Shown here: positions 17,467 to 25,834 of the stretch, in pieces
How the letters are laid out: each line of letters begins with the position of its first letter
How positions within the stretch are numbered: the first letter of the stretch is position 1
Assembly (NCBI GenBank): GCA_024644655.1
Contig: JAHEHJ010000001.1
Span: 1-64,000 of the forward strand
Length of the DNA stretch: 64,000 nt
DNA from: Flavobacterium sp.
GTDB lineage: Bacteria; Bacteroidota; Bacteroidia; Flavobacteriales; Flavobacteriaceae
Direction: 5' to 3'
Made by a program: the position numbers and the translations under genes
Notes under the pieces: generated by a model
The model's database searches: none
The model's input: only the letters and a program-made list of their open reading frames with translations
Told to the model about the DNA's origin: nothing

Positions 17467-17505
17467 AAAAAATCTTAATTCAAAAGTATGTTTTGAATTA
17501 AGATT
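17466..17505 (-). terminator. terminator after ftsH
   Basis: A perfect 15-base AT-rich stem (AATCTTAATTCAAAA paired with TTTTGAATTAAGATT) with a five-base loop; on the minus strand it is followed by a run of Ts. Confidence 0.75.
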
Positions 17506-17532
17506 TTAAAAAAATGTTAAAAAACGATAAAA

Positions 17533-19455
17533 CTATACTATGTCTGTCTCTTCTGCGTTTGTTGCAAAAGGTCTTTTGCCAAAAATAGTTTCCAAATCAT
17601 CTTTAAATATGACTTCTTTTTCGATTAAAATACTCGCTAATTGTTCTAATTTATCTCGATTATCTTCTAGTATTTTTATAGCTCTTTGATATTCGGTTTC
17701 TATTAGATTAGATATTTCTTTATCTATAGTAATGGCAGTATCTTCAGAATAAGGTTTTGAAAAATTGTATTCGCTTTGTCCCGAAGAATCATAATAAGTT
17801 ACGTTCCCTATTTTTGAATTTAAACCGTAGATGGTTACCATGGCTCTTGCTTGTTTGGTTACTTTTTCCAAATCACTCAAAGCTCCTGTTGATATTTTGT
17901 CAAATAGTACTTTTTCAGCTGCTCTTCCTCCCATAGTAGCACACATTTCATCAAGCATTTGTTCCGGTCTTACGATTAATCGTTCTTCGGGTAAATACCA
18001 AGCAGCTCCTAAACTTTGTCCTCTAGGTACAATGGTTACTTTTACTAATGGCGCTGCGTGTTCTAACATCCAACTTACAGTTGCATGTCCAGCTTCGTGA
18101 ACTGCAATAGCTCTTTTTTCTTCAGTTGTAACTATTTTGTTTTTCTTTTCTAAACCTCCAACAATTCGGTCGACTGCATCTAAAAAGTCCTGTTTATCAA
18201 CTGCCGTTTTGTTATTTCTAGCCGCAATTAAAGCTGCTTCGTTACATACATTGGCAATATCGGCACCAGAAAAACCAGGAGTTTGTTTGGCTAAGAAATC
18301 CACATCCAAATCATCCACTTTTTTCAAAGGAGTTAAATGAACTTCGAAAATTTCTTTACGCTCTCTAATATCCGGTAAGTCCACATAGATTTGACGGTCA
18401 AATCGACCCGCACGCATTAAAGCTTTATCTAATACATCCGCTCTATTGGTTGCAGCTAATACAATTACATGTGTATTAGTGCCAAAACCGTCCATTTCAG
18501 TTAACAACTGATTTAATGTGTTTTCCCGTTCGTCATTAGAACCTGAAAAATTATTCTTTCCTCTAGCTCTACCTACAGCATCAATTTCGTCAATGAAGAT
18601 AATGGCAGGCGCTTTGTCTTTGGCTTGTTTAAACAAATCTCGAACACGAGATGCACCCACACCCACAAACATTTCGACAAAATCGGATCCCGATAATGAA
18701 AAGAATGGAACTTTAGCTTCACCGGCAACGGCTTTGGCTAATAAAGTTTTACCCGTTCCTGGAGGTCCAACTAATAAGGCTCCTTTTGGGATTTTACCTC
18801 CTAAAGAGGTGTATTTGTCAGGATTGCGAAGGAATTCAACAATCTCTTGTACTTCTTCTTTGGCACCTTCTAATCCAGCTACGTCTTTAAATGTGATTTT
18901 TACATCGGTCTTCTCATCAAAAAGTTTAGCTCTTGATTTGCCAATATTGAATATTTGGCCACCACCACCTCCAGCACCACCACCAGACATACGTCTCATG
19001 ATTAATACCCAAAGTCCAATGATAACAATGATAGGTAATAATTGAATGAAGATATCAGACCAATTATTTTTAGGTTTAAAATCGTAGTCTTTTAATTTGC
19101 CTTCTTGAGCTGCCTTTTCAATTTTATTTTGGAAACTTTCATCATTACCAATGTCAAAAGAATAATGAGGTCCTTTATTAGCATTGCCTAACATGTCTTT
19201 TGAAACCTTACTGTTAGATTTGTCTTTTAAAGCTGCCTTAGTCAAAAAAGCTTCACCTTCTGACTTGTTATAAATAACTACTTTTTCAATTTGTCCTTTT
19301 TGAAGTAACTCATTGAATTTAGAAGATGATATTTTGGTAGCGTCTTGAAAACCAGATCCGCCAATGTAATTAAGAGCAATAAATATTACAATTAATCCAC
19401 CGTAAATCCACCACGGACTTACTTTAAAATTATTCGAATTCTTTTCGTTAGCCAT
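17533..19455 (-). CDS. ftsH: ATP-dependent zinc metalloprotease FtsH
   Basis: Membrane-bound AAA+ protease that degrades misfolded membrane proteins and some regulators. The 640 residues include an N-terminal transmembrane helix (about 15-33), a periplasmic region, a second helix (about 133-153), a Gly-rich linker, an AAA module with Walker A GPPGTGKT near 229, Walker [12 protein letters not shown], the SRH region with MRAGRFDRQ, and a peptidase with HEAGH near 453. It starts 21 bases after rsfS and ends at a strong hairpin. Confidence 0.98.
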   Translation of the reverse strand: MANEKNSNNFKVSPWWIYGGLIVIFIALNYIGGSGFQDATKISSSKFNELLQKGQIEKVVIYNKSEGEAFLTKAALKDKSNSKVSKDMLGNANKGPHYSFDIGNDESFQNKIEKAAQEGKLKDYDFKPKNNWSDIFIQLLPIIVIIGLWVLIMRRMSGGGAGGGGGQIFNIGKSRAKLFDEKTDVKITFKDVAGLEGAKEEVQEIVEFLRNPDKYTSLGGKIPKGALLVGPPGTGKTLLAKAVAGEAKVPFFSLSGSDFVEMFVGVGASRVRDLFKQAKDKAPAIIFIDEIDAVGRARGKNNFSGSNDERENTLNQLLTEMDGFGTNTHVIVLAATNRADVLDKALMRAGRFDRQIYVDLPDIRERKEIFEVHLTPLKKVDDLDVDFLAKQTPGFSGADIANVCNEAALIAARNNKTAVDKQDFLDAVDRIVGGLEKKNKIVTTEEKRAIAVHEAGHATVSWMLEHAAPLVKVTIVPRGQSLGAAWYLPEERLIVRPEQMLDEMCATMGGRAAEKVLFDKISTGALSDLEKVTKQARAMVTIYGLNSKIGNVTYYDSSGQSEYNFSKPYSEDTAITIDKEISNLIETEYQRAIKILEDNRDKLEQLASILIEKEVIFKDDLETIFGKRPFATNAEETDIV

Positions 19456-19476
19456 ATTTTAGAGTATGAACTTTTT

Positions 19477-19848
19477 TTAATAGTTGTTTTGAATAGTAGT
19501 GATTTTGGCATCACCCCATAGTCCTTCAATGTTGTAGTATTCGCGAATTTGTTTTTGGAAGACATGAACTACTATGTTAACATAGTCCATAAGAACCCAT
19601 TCTCCATTGTCCGTGCCTTCTACGTGCCAAGGTTTGTCTTTTAATTCTTTAGAGACTACTTTTTGGATTGAATTTACAATCGCATTGACTTGAGTGTTAG
19701 AACTACCATTGCAAATGATGAAATAATCACAAACTGCTGTGTCAATCTCTCTCAAATCGAGTATATCAATATCATTTCCTTTTACTTCTTCTATTCCTTT
19801 AATGATGTTTCCGAGAAGCACATCTGTTTGAACTGCTTTTTTAGCCAT
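19477..19848 (-). CDS. rsfS: ribosome silencing factor RsfS
   Basis: Binds ribosomal protein uL14 and blocks joining of ribosomal subunits when nutrients are short. The chosen start at 19848 (MAKKAVQTDVLL) gives 123 residues, the normal size. An upstream in-frame ATG at 19890 would lie inside the birA/rsfS promoter region and is rejected. The RsfS core is visible in DILDLREIDTAVCDYFIIC and the C-terminal VHVFQKQIREYYNIEGLW. It is followed by ftsH after 21 bases. Confidence 0.95.
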   Translation of the reverse strand: MAKKAVQTDVLLGNIIKGIEEVKGNDIDILDLREIDTAVCDYFIICNGSSNTQVNAIVNSIQKVVSKELKDKPWHVEGTDNGEWVLMDYVNIVVHVFQKQIREYYNIEGLWGDAKITTIQNNY

Positions 19849-19865
19849 GTAGTATTTATGTATGT

Positions 19866-19898
19866 TTGGCAAATGTATCACTTTTGTCATTATTTTTG
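19866..19898 (+). promoter_or_regulatory. promoter for birA
   Basis: TTG at 19866-19868, a 22-base spacer, then TATTTTTG at 19891-19898. Sequence and spacing both fit the Bacteroidetes consensus. It overlaps the oppositely directed rsfS element. Confidence 0.55.
19870..19877 (-). promoter_or_regulatory. putative -7 element for rsfS-ftsH
   Basis: CAAATGTA on the plus strand is TACATTTG on the minus strand. Transcription would start about 15 bases before the chosen rsfS ATG. It lies inside the birA promoter, so the two may compete for polymerase. Confidence 0.4.
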
Positions 19899-19940
19899 CT
19901 TAACAAAAGTTTAAAATTTACTATTACTATTATTCCTATT

Positions 19941-20669
19941 ATGTCTCTAATCAAACTCAATGCCATAGATTCTACAAACAACTATCTTAAGCAATTATCC
20001 AAAGAAAAAGAGTTGGATAATTACACAATTGTATTGGCTAATGAGCAAACAAATGGTAGAGGTCAAATGGGTACTGTTTGGAGTTCGGAAGCTGGTAAGA
20101 ATCTTACTGTGAGTGTTTTAGTTAAAGATTTGGATGTCAATGATATTACTATTTATGAGTTTAATGTTCTAATAGCTTTAGCTGCCGTTGAAACAGTGGT
20201 GTCATGTACGGATGCGACGATTCAAATTAAATGGCCTAACGACATTATGGCAGATGGCAAAAAAATAGCTGGCATATTAATTGAAAATAGTTATAAATCA
20301 AATTTAACATTTACGGCAGTTGTTGGAATAGGAATGAATCTTAATCAAACAAATTTTGATCATTTACCTCAAGCGAATTCATTAGTAAATATTACTGGTG
20401 TCGAATGGGACCCCGAATTTATGGCAAGAATGTTGGTTGAGAATATTGAAAAAATGCGTGCTGAATTGAAAGACAATAGCAGTGAACTCTGGGAACGATA
20501 TAATCAATTGTTATTTAAAAGAGATGTACCCTCTGTGTTTGAAGATACTATAGGGAATCGTTTCATGGGTATCATTACTTCAGTAAATGAACAGGGACAA
20601 TTAGTGGTTTTAGAAGAAAATGACTCAATCTATACTTATGAGTTGAAACAGATTAAAATGCTTTTTTAA
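19941..20669 (+). CDS. birA: biotin-[acetyl-CoA-carboxylase] ligase
   Basis: Attaches biotin to the carrier lysine of biotin carboxylases. It is 242 residues from the ATG at 19941 (MSLIKLNAIDSTNNYL); a longer reading from 19866 begins inside the promoter and is rejected. The catalytic core has NGRGQMGTVWSS (the biotin/ATP loop) near residues 40-51, IKWPNDIM near 97 and GIGMNLN near 130. There is no N-terminal helix-turn-helix, so this is the ligase-only class and not a repressor of biotin genes. The end is only 4 bases from the convergent receiver gene. Confidence 0.95.
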   Translation: MSLIKLNAIDSTNNYLKQLSKEKELDNYTIVLANEQTNGRGQMGTVWSSEAGKNLTVSVLVKDLDVNDITIYEFNVLIALAAVETVVSCTDATIQIKWPNDIMADGKKIAGILIENSYKSNLTFTAVVGIGMNLNQTNFDHLPQANSLVNITGVEWDPEFMARMLVENIEKMRAELKDNSSELWERYNQLLFKRDVPSVFEDTIGNRFMGIITSVNEQGQLVVLEENDSIYTYELKQIKMLF

Positions 20670-20673
20670 AAAT

Positions 20674-21081
20674 TTAAAAGAATTTAGTTTTTAATTGGTC
20701 TAAAATTTCTTTAGACAATGGCTTGCTCAAATATCCAGTTACAAGTGGATTGTTTTCCGCTTTTTTTCGATCATCCGGATTGATAGACGAACTCAAAACA
20801 AATAATTTATAATTTAATTTCAATGAATTATTTAGGTTTTTTAATTCTTCTAAAAATTCCCAGCCATTCATTATGGGCATATTTAGATCTAAAAATATTA
20901 ATGTATTTTCATTATTGCTACAAACTGAATTTAATTCTGTTAGGCTTTGTATTCCTTCTTTTCCGTTTTGGGATATTAATACAGAATTTGTCAATTCATT
21001 TTTTTGAATTAATCTATTGTGTAAATAATTAATGGTGATATCATCATCAATTAATAATACGGTGTTTATAACGTTACTCAT
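20674..21081 (-). CDS. single-domain response regulator (receiver only)
   Basis: A 135-residue CheY-like receiver with no output domain. Acidic residues are at LLIDDD, the phospho-acceptor is Asp65 in FLDLNMP, and the conserved Lys is in YLSKPLS. It abuts the multi-PAS kinase gene with no intervening base and is very likely its partner. It is the same subtype as the receiver at 36148-36552 (shared MPIM-GW-F and SSSI motifs), and such proteins usually act by protein contact or phosphorelay. Confidence 0.93.
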   Translation of the reverse strand: MSNVINTVLLIDDDITINYLHNRLIQKNELTNSVLISQNGKEGIQSLTELNSVCSNNENTLIFLDLNMPIMNGWEFLEELKNLNNSLKLNYKLFVLSSSINPDDRKKAENNPLVTGYLSKPLSKEILDQLKTKFF

Positions 21082-23637
21082 TTATATTTTTTTTGCAATT
21101 GTAAAATAAAAAGTACTTCCTACTCCTAGTTTTGATTCTACCCAAATTTCTCCATTATGAATTTCTATAATTTTTTTACAATGGGCTAATCCTATACCAT
21201 ACCCTGGATAATCATCTTGATTGTGAAGCCTTCTAAACATAATGAAAACATCATTTAATTTTTTTTCTTCAATACCTATTCCGTTATCACTTACTTTAAA
21301 CAACCAATCCTCTTTTCGCTCCTCACAAGAAATTTTGATAACTGGATTGTTATTCTTGTTTTTAAATTTTAGGGCATTACTAATTAAGTTTTGGAATAAT
21401 GAACTTATATAAATAGGACTACAATTTAGTAATGGTATTTTTTCTATTGTGATTTTGGCATTTGTGGAATTCACTTTTTCATGCAACATTTCAATGACCT
21501 CATTAATAACTTCATTAACATCAATTTTTTCAAAATCTTCTGTTTTATTAATACGCGTATATTGTAATAGACCTGTGATTAATGAGCGCATTCGGACTGC
21601 CGATTTGTTGATGAAACGAAGAAACAATTTACCTTCTTCATCTAAATGCTCACTATATTCCTCTACTAACAAATTTGAATACCCAACAAGGGTTAATAAC
21701 GGCTCTTGTAAATCATGTGAGGCAATATAATTGAATTGTTCTAATTCTTTGTTTTGTTTGATTAAGGCTTTGTTTTGTTTTTTAATTTCAAGTTCATTAC
21801 TTCTTTTATTACTAATATCTCTTATGAAAATACAATAGTCCATTTTTTCTTTTGCATCGTCAATAGAGGAAATTACTAATTCTATTGGAAATGATTTCCC
21901 CGTTTTAGTATTGGCTAAAAATTCAGAGTTTTTATGTATTGATTCTATCTTTTCTTCTTTTTCTTCTATCATTAACGGTAGAATGAACGAATTTGTGTCC
22001 GAACCAGAAAAAAGTAATGTATTTAGATTGTGCTCTAAAACTTCTTCTTCTTTCCAACCAAAAATTTCTTCAGCTTGTTCATTCCAAAAAGTGATTCTAC
22101 ATTCTCTATCAATCATTATAATTGCATCTAATGAAGATTTAAGAATCAAGTCATTTATTTTTTGTGTTTCAATTAAATTTAATTGTGTTGCTTTTAATTC
22201 GGTTATGTCAATTCCATATCCAATCATGTATTCCATAATACCATCAACATAAAAAGGGAAAAAACGTCTCAGAATATATACTTTTTTTCCATCTCTAACA
22301 ATTTCATCAACCCAGTCTACTTGTTTTTGGGTCTCTTTTGCTTGGTTAAAATAATCTCTTCTCTGTTGTGCCATCGAAGTGTCAAGATTTCGATAGGCAC
22401 AATAGTCAAAATCATTTTTGCCAATCATCCAATTGCGTACTTCATCATTAGCTATTCCTTTGTTATTAATAAACAAATAGGTGTGGTTTTTATCAAATAC
22501 AGCAACATCAGCAGGTATGTTGTGTAAAACGGAATCATTAAAGGCACTTTTTCGTTTATTTTCTAATTCGAATTCTTTTCGAACTGTGATGTCCTGTATG
22601 ATACCATTATATACTAAAATTCCATTTTTTTCAACAGGCAGCGCATTAATTTCACACCATGTGATACGATTATTAGCAACTAATCGACCAACATATTTGA
22701 ATTCAGTTCGTGATTCAATAGTGGAAAACATCATGGTGAAAAAATCAATGATGTCATCAGGATGTATACTTAAATCTAGATGCCAATTAAGATCTTGAAT
22801 GACTAACTTAAATCCAAAAATAGACTCAAAAGAATCACTAATATAATTGATGTAAGTTTCGTTGTTTTGATTCACAACCAATTGAAAAATGGCAGCCGGA
22901 ATGTTTTTATGGAAAATATCGATTTGACTTACTTTTTCCTCTATAATGTGTTTGTTTTTAACATCCTCACTTATGTCACTGTAAATTAACATATAGTAAT
23001 TAATGTTGTCTATTGTATGATGGTGTAAACGGACTTCTAATAAGCTTTCATCTTTTGTAATAGTAAATTGTATTTTTCCGTTTTTTTGAGATTTTAAAAT
23101 TGTCTTATCCCATTCTGAAGAGGTTTCGAAATAATCTACTAGTTCCCAAACAGTGTATTTTTTTAATTTTCTATAGCTTATTTTAAATTTTTTAGAAGCT
23201 CTATCATTCAAATATTGAAGATCACCATCACTATTAAAAACTAAAATACCTTCATTAAGTTTATTGATAAACGTCTCAAATATATTTAGTTTCTTTTTGA
23301 AATAATCTGCTCTTAGTGAGGTAAAACTAGATTCTTTTCTGTCAGGTGTTAAGGTAATATAGATAACAATGTTTCCAGTTTTTTTATCATAAATATCAAT
23401 AGCAAGTTGAAGCAGTTGTTTAACTCCATATTTGTTATGGAAGATGAGTGACACTTCCTTATATCCATAGATATTGCTGATGTCCAAATTCGGAAAAATA
23501 CTCGAGATGTTTTTAGAGTGAAAAAAATGGAACGGCTCGCCAAAAAACTTTAATCCATTTATATTGATATGCAAAATGGAAAAGTCTTTGTCTACTATAA
23601 TGGCAGGTATAGGAAGAGTGTTCGTAATTCTTTGCAT
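21082..23637 (-). CDS. cytoplasmic multi-PAS sensor histidine kinase
   Basis: An 851-residue kinase with no transmembrane helix or signal peptide, so a cytoplasmic sensor. About five PAS modules run in order (roughly 1-100, 115-225, 240-350, 360-475 and 490-610, the last with AIIMIDRECRITFWN). The DHp region has the phospho-acceptor His in IASHDLQEPLLTLVGY near 640. The ATPase domain covers about 735-851, with NLISNALKFK, VSDNGIGI and GYGIGLAHCKKI. It should phosphorylate the receiver encoded immediately downstream. The ligand is unknown. This layout (many PAS, a HisKA with SHDLQEPL) resembles bacteriophytochrome-type kinases but without a chromophore domain. Confidence 0.94.
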   Translation of the reverse strand: MQRITNTLPIPAIIVDKDFSILHININGLKFFGEPFHFFHSKNISSIFPNLDISNIYGYKEVSLIFHNKYGVKQLLQLAIDIYDKKTGNIVIYITLTPDRKESSFTSLRADYFKKKLNIFETFINKLNEGILVFNSDGDLQYLNDRASKKFKISYRKLKKYTVWELVDYFETSSEWDKTILKSQKNGKIQFTITKDESLLEVRLHHHTIDNINYYMLIYSDISEDVKNKHIIEEKVSQIDIFHKNIPAAIFQLVVNQNNETYINYISDSFESIFGFKLVIQDLNWHLDLSIHPDDIIDFFTMMFSTIESRTEFKYVGRLVANNRITWCEINALPVEKNGILVYNGIIQDITVRKEFELENKRKSAFNDSVLHNIPADVAVFDKNHTYLFINNKGIANDEVRNWMIGKNDFDYCAYRNLDTSMAQQRRDYFNQAKETQKQVDWVDEIVRDGKKVYILRRFFPFYVDGIMEYMIGYGIDITELKATQLNLIETQKINDLILKSSLDAIIMIDRECRITFWNEQAEEIFGWKEEEVLEHNLNTLLFSGSDTNSFILPLMIEEKEEKIESIHKNSEFLANTKTGKSFPIELVISSIDDAKEKMDYCIFIRDISNKRSNELEIKKQNKALIKQNKELEQFNYIASHDLQEPLLTLVGYSNLLVEEYSEHLDEEGKLFLRFINKSAVRMRSLITGLLQYTRINKTEDFEKIDVNEVINEVIEMLHEKVNSTNAKITIEKIPLLNCSPIYISSLFQNLISNALKFKNKNNNPVIKISCEERKEDWLFKVSDNGIGIEEKKLNDVFIMFRRLHNQDDYPGYGIGLAHCKKIIEIHNGEIWVESKLGVGSTFYFTIAKKI

Positions 23638-23787
23638 ATATAGAAACTGATTTGGGTTATCAAATTTTATATTTTTTTACAATTTACAAAAAAATGGTGC
23701 CATAAAGTATACTTTTTTCTGATAAAATGTGAATTTGTGTAGACCAATGTGTAAATAAAGGTAAGAATGACACTATATTCTTTCAAT

Positions 23788-23812
23788 AAAAAAGCCACTT
23801 ATTAAGTGGCAT
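23788..23812 (-). terminator. terminator after the three-gene TIR cluster
   Basis: A 7-base stem (GCCACTT / AAGTGGC) with ATT loop, followed on the minus strand by six Ts. Confidence 0.7.
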
Positions 23813-23845
23813 ATAAAGTGAAATATTGGGATAACGACAACTTGG

Positions 23846-24073
23846 TTATCGTAATCCAGCTTGAACAAAACTTAAAAAGGCTTGTTGAGTTATGGGAGGA
23901 GCCATTAATTTAAAGCAATGATCCACTACAGCTGCAATTCGAACTCTAGAGCAATTAGGAAATTCTTCTGAGATTATTTGAATCATTATCTTTCGCTCCA
24001 CAGGTATAGGATTAACAACCATTCGGTCTTCATATAATTGTTTACATTTTACTTCTACATTTTTCCAACACAT
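23846..24073 (-). CDS. small hypothetical protein
   Basis: A 75-residue product that I do not recognise. It is predicted mostly helical, has four Cys (CWK, VKCKQ, NCSR, DHCF), and has no signal peptide or membrane segment. It is the last of three same-strand small genes after the TIR-like gene, 19 bases from its neighbour, and ends 33 bases before a terminator. That context, rather than family similarity, supports it as a real gene. Confidence 0.55.
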   Translation of the reverse strand: MCWKNVEVKCKQLYEDRMVVNPIPVERKIMIQIISEEFPNCSRVRIAAVVDHCFKLMAPPITQQAFLSFVQAGLR

Positions 24074-24092
24074 AATTATTATTTTTTAATGG

Positions 24093-24455
24093 TTAATTCG
24101 TATATATTTTATTATTCATGGCTATTTTAAAACTCAAATCAGTATTGTTTGAAATAGTAGTATAGCAATATTCATTTAAGGATTGAATTAATTTTTGTAA
24201 TAGTGCTATGTTTTTTATATCCAATTCTTGTATGTAAATGTCTATAAGATGAATGATGTAATTAAAGTTGCTTTCTTTGTCAAAATCATTAATCTGACCG
24301 TTAGAAATGCCATAGGATATAATTATTATTTGATTGGCAATATTTCCTAATTTCCTTGATGAAAATCCTTTAATTTGAGTTATGTCTTGCTCTAATATTA
24401 TAGAACATACTTGCATTAACTGTTTGATTTCTTTATTTATATCAGTAGTTTTCAT
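24093..24455 (-). CDS. hypothetical helical protein
   Basis: A 120-residue product from the ATG at 24455 (MKTTDINKEIKQL); the in-frame TTG six bases earlier is not needed. It appears all-helical with amphipathic repeats, low in charge and without signal or membrane helices. I do not recognise the family. It lies 36 bases after the TIR-like gene and 19 before the 75-residue gene, so the three probably form one transcript. Confidence 0.6.
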   Translation of the reverse strand: MKTTDINKEIKQLMQVCSIILEQDITQIKGFSSRKLGNIANQIIIISYGISNGQINDFDKESNFNYIIHLIDIYIQELDIKNIALLQKLIQSLNEYCYTTISNNTDLSFKIAMNNKIYTN

Positions 24456-24491
24456 TTGCAAAATTTTAATTTTAACGAAAGGATGATTAAA

Positions 24492-25031
24492 CTAATTATC
24501 CAACCAATTTTTCAATTCCATTGTGCTTCCATCTGGGAAATACACTAAAAATTTATGTTCTGAATCGTTTTGAGATTGTTTTTCTATTCGAGGATATAGT
24601 TCCAATAGTTGACGGCCATTCCAATTCCCGTTTTCATCAGATAGGGGAAGTATAGCCATTTTATTAGTGGGCAATTTAAATGGGTCTGCAATTCCTAATT
24701 GCCAATTGCACCAATTTGATGCTATTGCCTTGTTTGTACCCAATAAGATGAATTTGTCATTTAAGCAAATTATTTTGTTCTTTATTTTTTGGGCTCTTAA
24801 ACTAGTTATAGGTTCTGTAGTCTCTTTAGACCAATCTATGTTTAATGGAATACCTAAATTTTCAAAGAAAAATTTTGCAAGTAGCATTTTTTCATAATCG
24901 TCCTGTTCATGAGAAATAAAAATACTTGTTGTAACTGCAGAAATAGGTTTTTGAGCATGAGTATTCAAATCATTTTTTTCTGCAATTTGTTGAGCAATAT
25001 CAATAAATTCTTCAGTTGTTAGGATACACAT
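24492..25031 (-). CDS. TIR-like domain protein
   Basis: A 179-residue protein with a TIR-type fold. Residues 36-66 (SIFISHEQDDYEK... then LGIPLNIDW) match the first strand, BB-like loop and helix of TIR domains, and IICLNDKFILLGTNKAIASNW precedes a helix starting WCNWQLG. In TIR NADases the acid in the pattern S-x-W-x-x-x-E is catalytic; here it is Gln111 (codon CAA at 24701-24699), so NADase activity is doubtful. A roughly 30-residue helical N-terminus precedes the TIR and a strand-rich C-terminus follows it. No effector such as a nuclease is fused. TIR domains are common in defence systems, but the two genes next to it are not recognised defence partners. Confidence 0.7.
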   Translation of the reverse strand: MCILTTEEFIDIAQQIAEKNDLNTHAQKPISAVTTSIFISHEQDDYEKMLLAKFFFENLGIPLNIDWSKETTEPITSLRAQKIKNKIICLNDKFILLGTNKAIASNWCNWQLGIADPFKLPTNKMAILPLSDENGNWNGRQLLELYPRIEKQSQNDSEHKFLVYFPDGSTMELKNWLDN

Positions 25032-25155
25032 ATTTCATTTTTTTTAAATCAAATTCGACATAATTTTATAAGGATGGTAATTGTAACTTCCTACTAGATT
25101 TTAAAATCGTATCATCTTGATATTTAACACTTCAAATGTCTTAAATGGAATCCAT

Positions 25156-25183
25156 AAAAAAATCCCCAACTATGGGGATTTTT
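25156..25183. terminator. terminator after the NarL-type regulator gene
   Basis: An 11-base stem (AAAAATCCCCA / TGGGGATTTTT) with four-base loop. It has A and T runs on both sides. An almost identical hairpin lies at 28173-28202. Confidence 0.85.
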
Positions 25184-25222
25184 AATATAATATTGAATTT
25201 TATGTACGATACTATAAAATAG

Positions 25223-25834
25223 TTAGAAATCATATTTGCGTTCAATCGCAAAACGCATTAAATCCGTTTTGCCATGGATGTTTATTTTTTTTATGATATT
25301 TTTTCGATGGGTATCTACCGTCGCTTTTCCAATAATCAATTTATCCGCAATTTCTTGTGAAGATAGACCTTCTCCCACAAGGCGTAAGATGTCTTTTTCT
25401 CTTTTACTCAAAACAATTACTTCTTTAGAAGTGTGATCTAAAGCATAAATAGCATCATCAAAATAGGTACCATATTTATCAACCATTTTAATTGATTCCA
25501 AAACTTTTTGTAATGATGAATTCTTCATAATGTAACCTGAAGCTCCAGCTTGTTTCATTTGTTCAATTGCTTCTGCTTGATCAAACATACTAAAGGCTAT
25601 TATTTTGATTTCTGGAAATTCTTTTTTTATGGCTTTTGTTGCAGATATACCATCACATTTCGGCATGCGGATGTCTGTTATTACTACACTTGGTCTTGTT
25701 TTTCGAACCAATTCAATTAAAGCTTCTCCATCATTGGCTTCACCTACAATTAATATATCAGGTTGGTTGTTGAGGAATAATTTCATACCATCAATTAAGG
25801 CTTGATGGTCTTCAGCTATAGCTAATGTTATCAT
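25223..25834 (-). CDS. NarL/LuxR-type response regulator
   Basis: A 203-residue DNA-binding regulator. The receiver domain (about 1-120) has AEDH at its acidic pocket, the phospho-acceptor Asp54 in VITDIRMPKCDG and the conserved Lys in IMKNSS. The C-terminal LuxR-type helix-turn-helix (about 138-200) reads LSKREKDILRLVGEGLSSQE with the recognition helix in KATVDTHRKNI. Its first four bases overlap the kinase stop (ATGA), so it is translationally coupled to the TPR kinase, which is surely its partner. Confidence 0.96.
   Translation of the reverse strand: MITLAIAEDHQALIDGMKLFLNNQPDILIVGEANDGEALIELVRKTRPSVVITDIRMPKCDGISATKAIKKEFPEIKIIAFSMFDQAEAIEQMKQAGASGYIMKNSSLQKVLESIKMVDKYGTYFDDAIYALDHTSKEVIVLSKREKDILRLVGEGLSSQEIADKLIIGKATVDTHRKNIIKKINIHGKTDLMRFAIERKYDF

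Noticed and set aside
18518-19045. 175-residue frame opposite ftsH
   Set aside because: Mirror of the AAA module, with no independent start signal or similarity.
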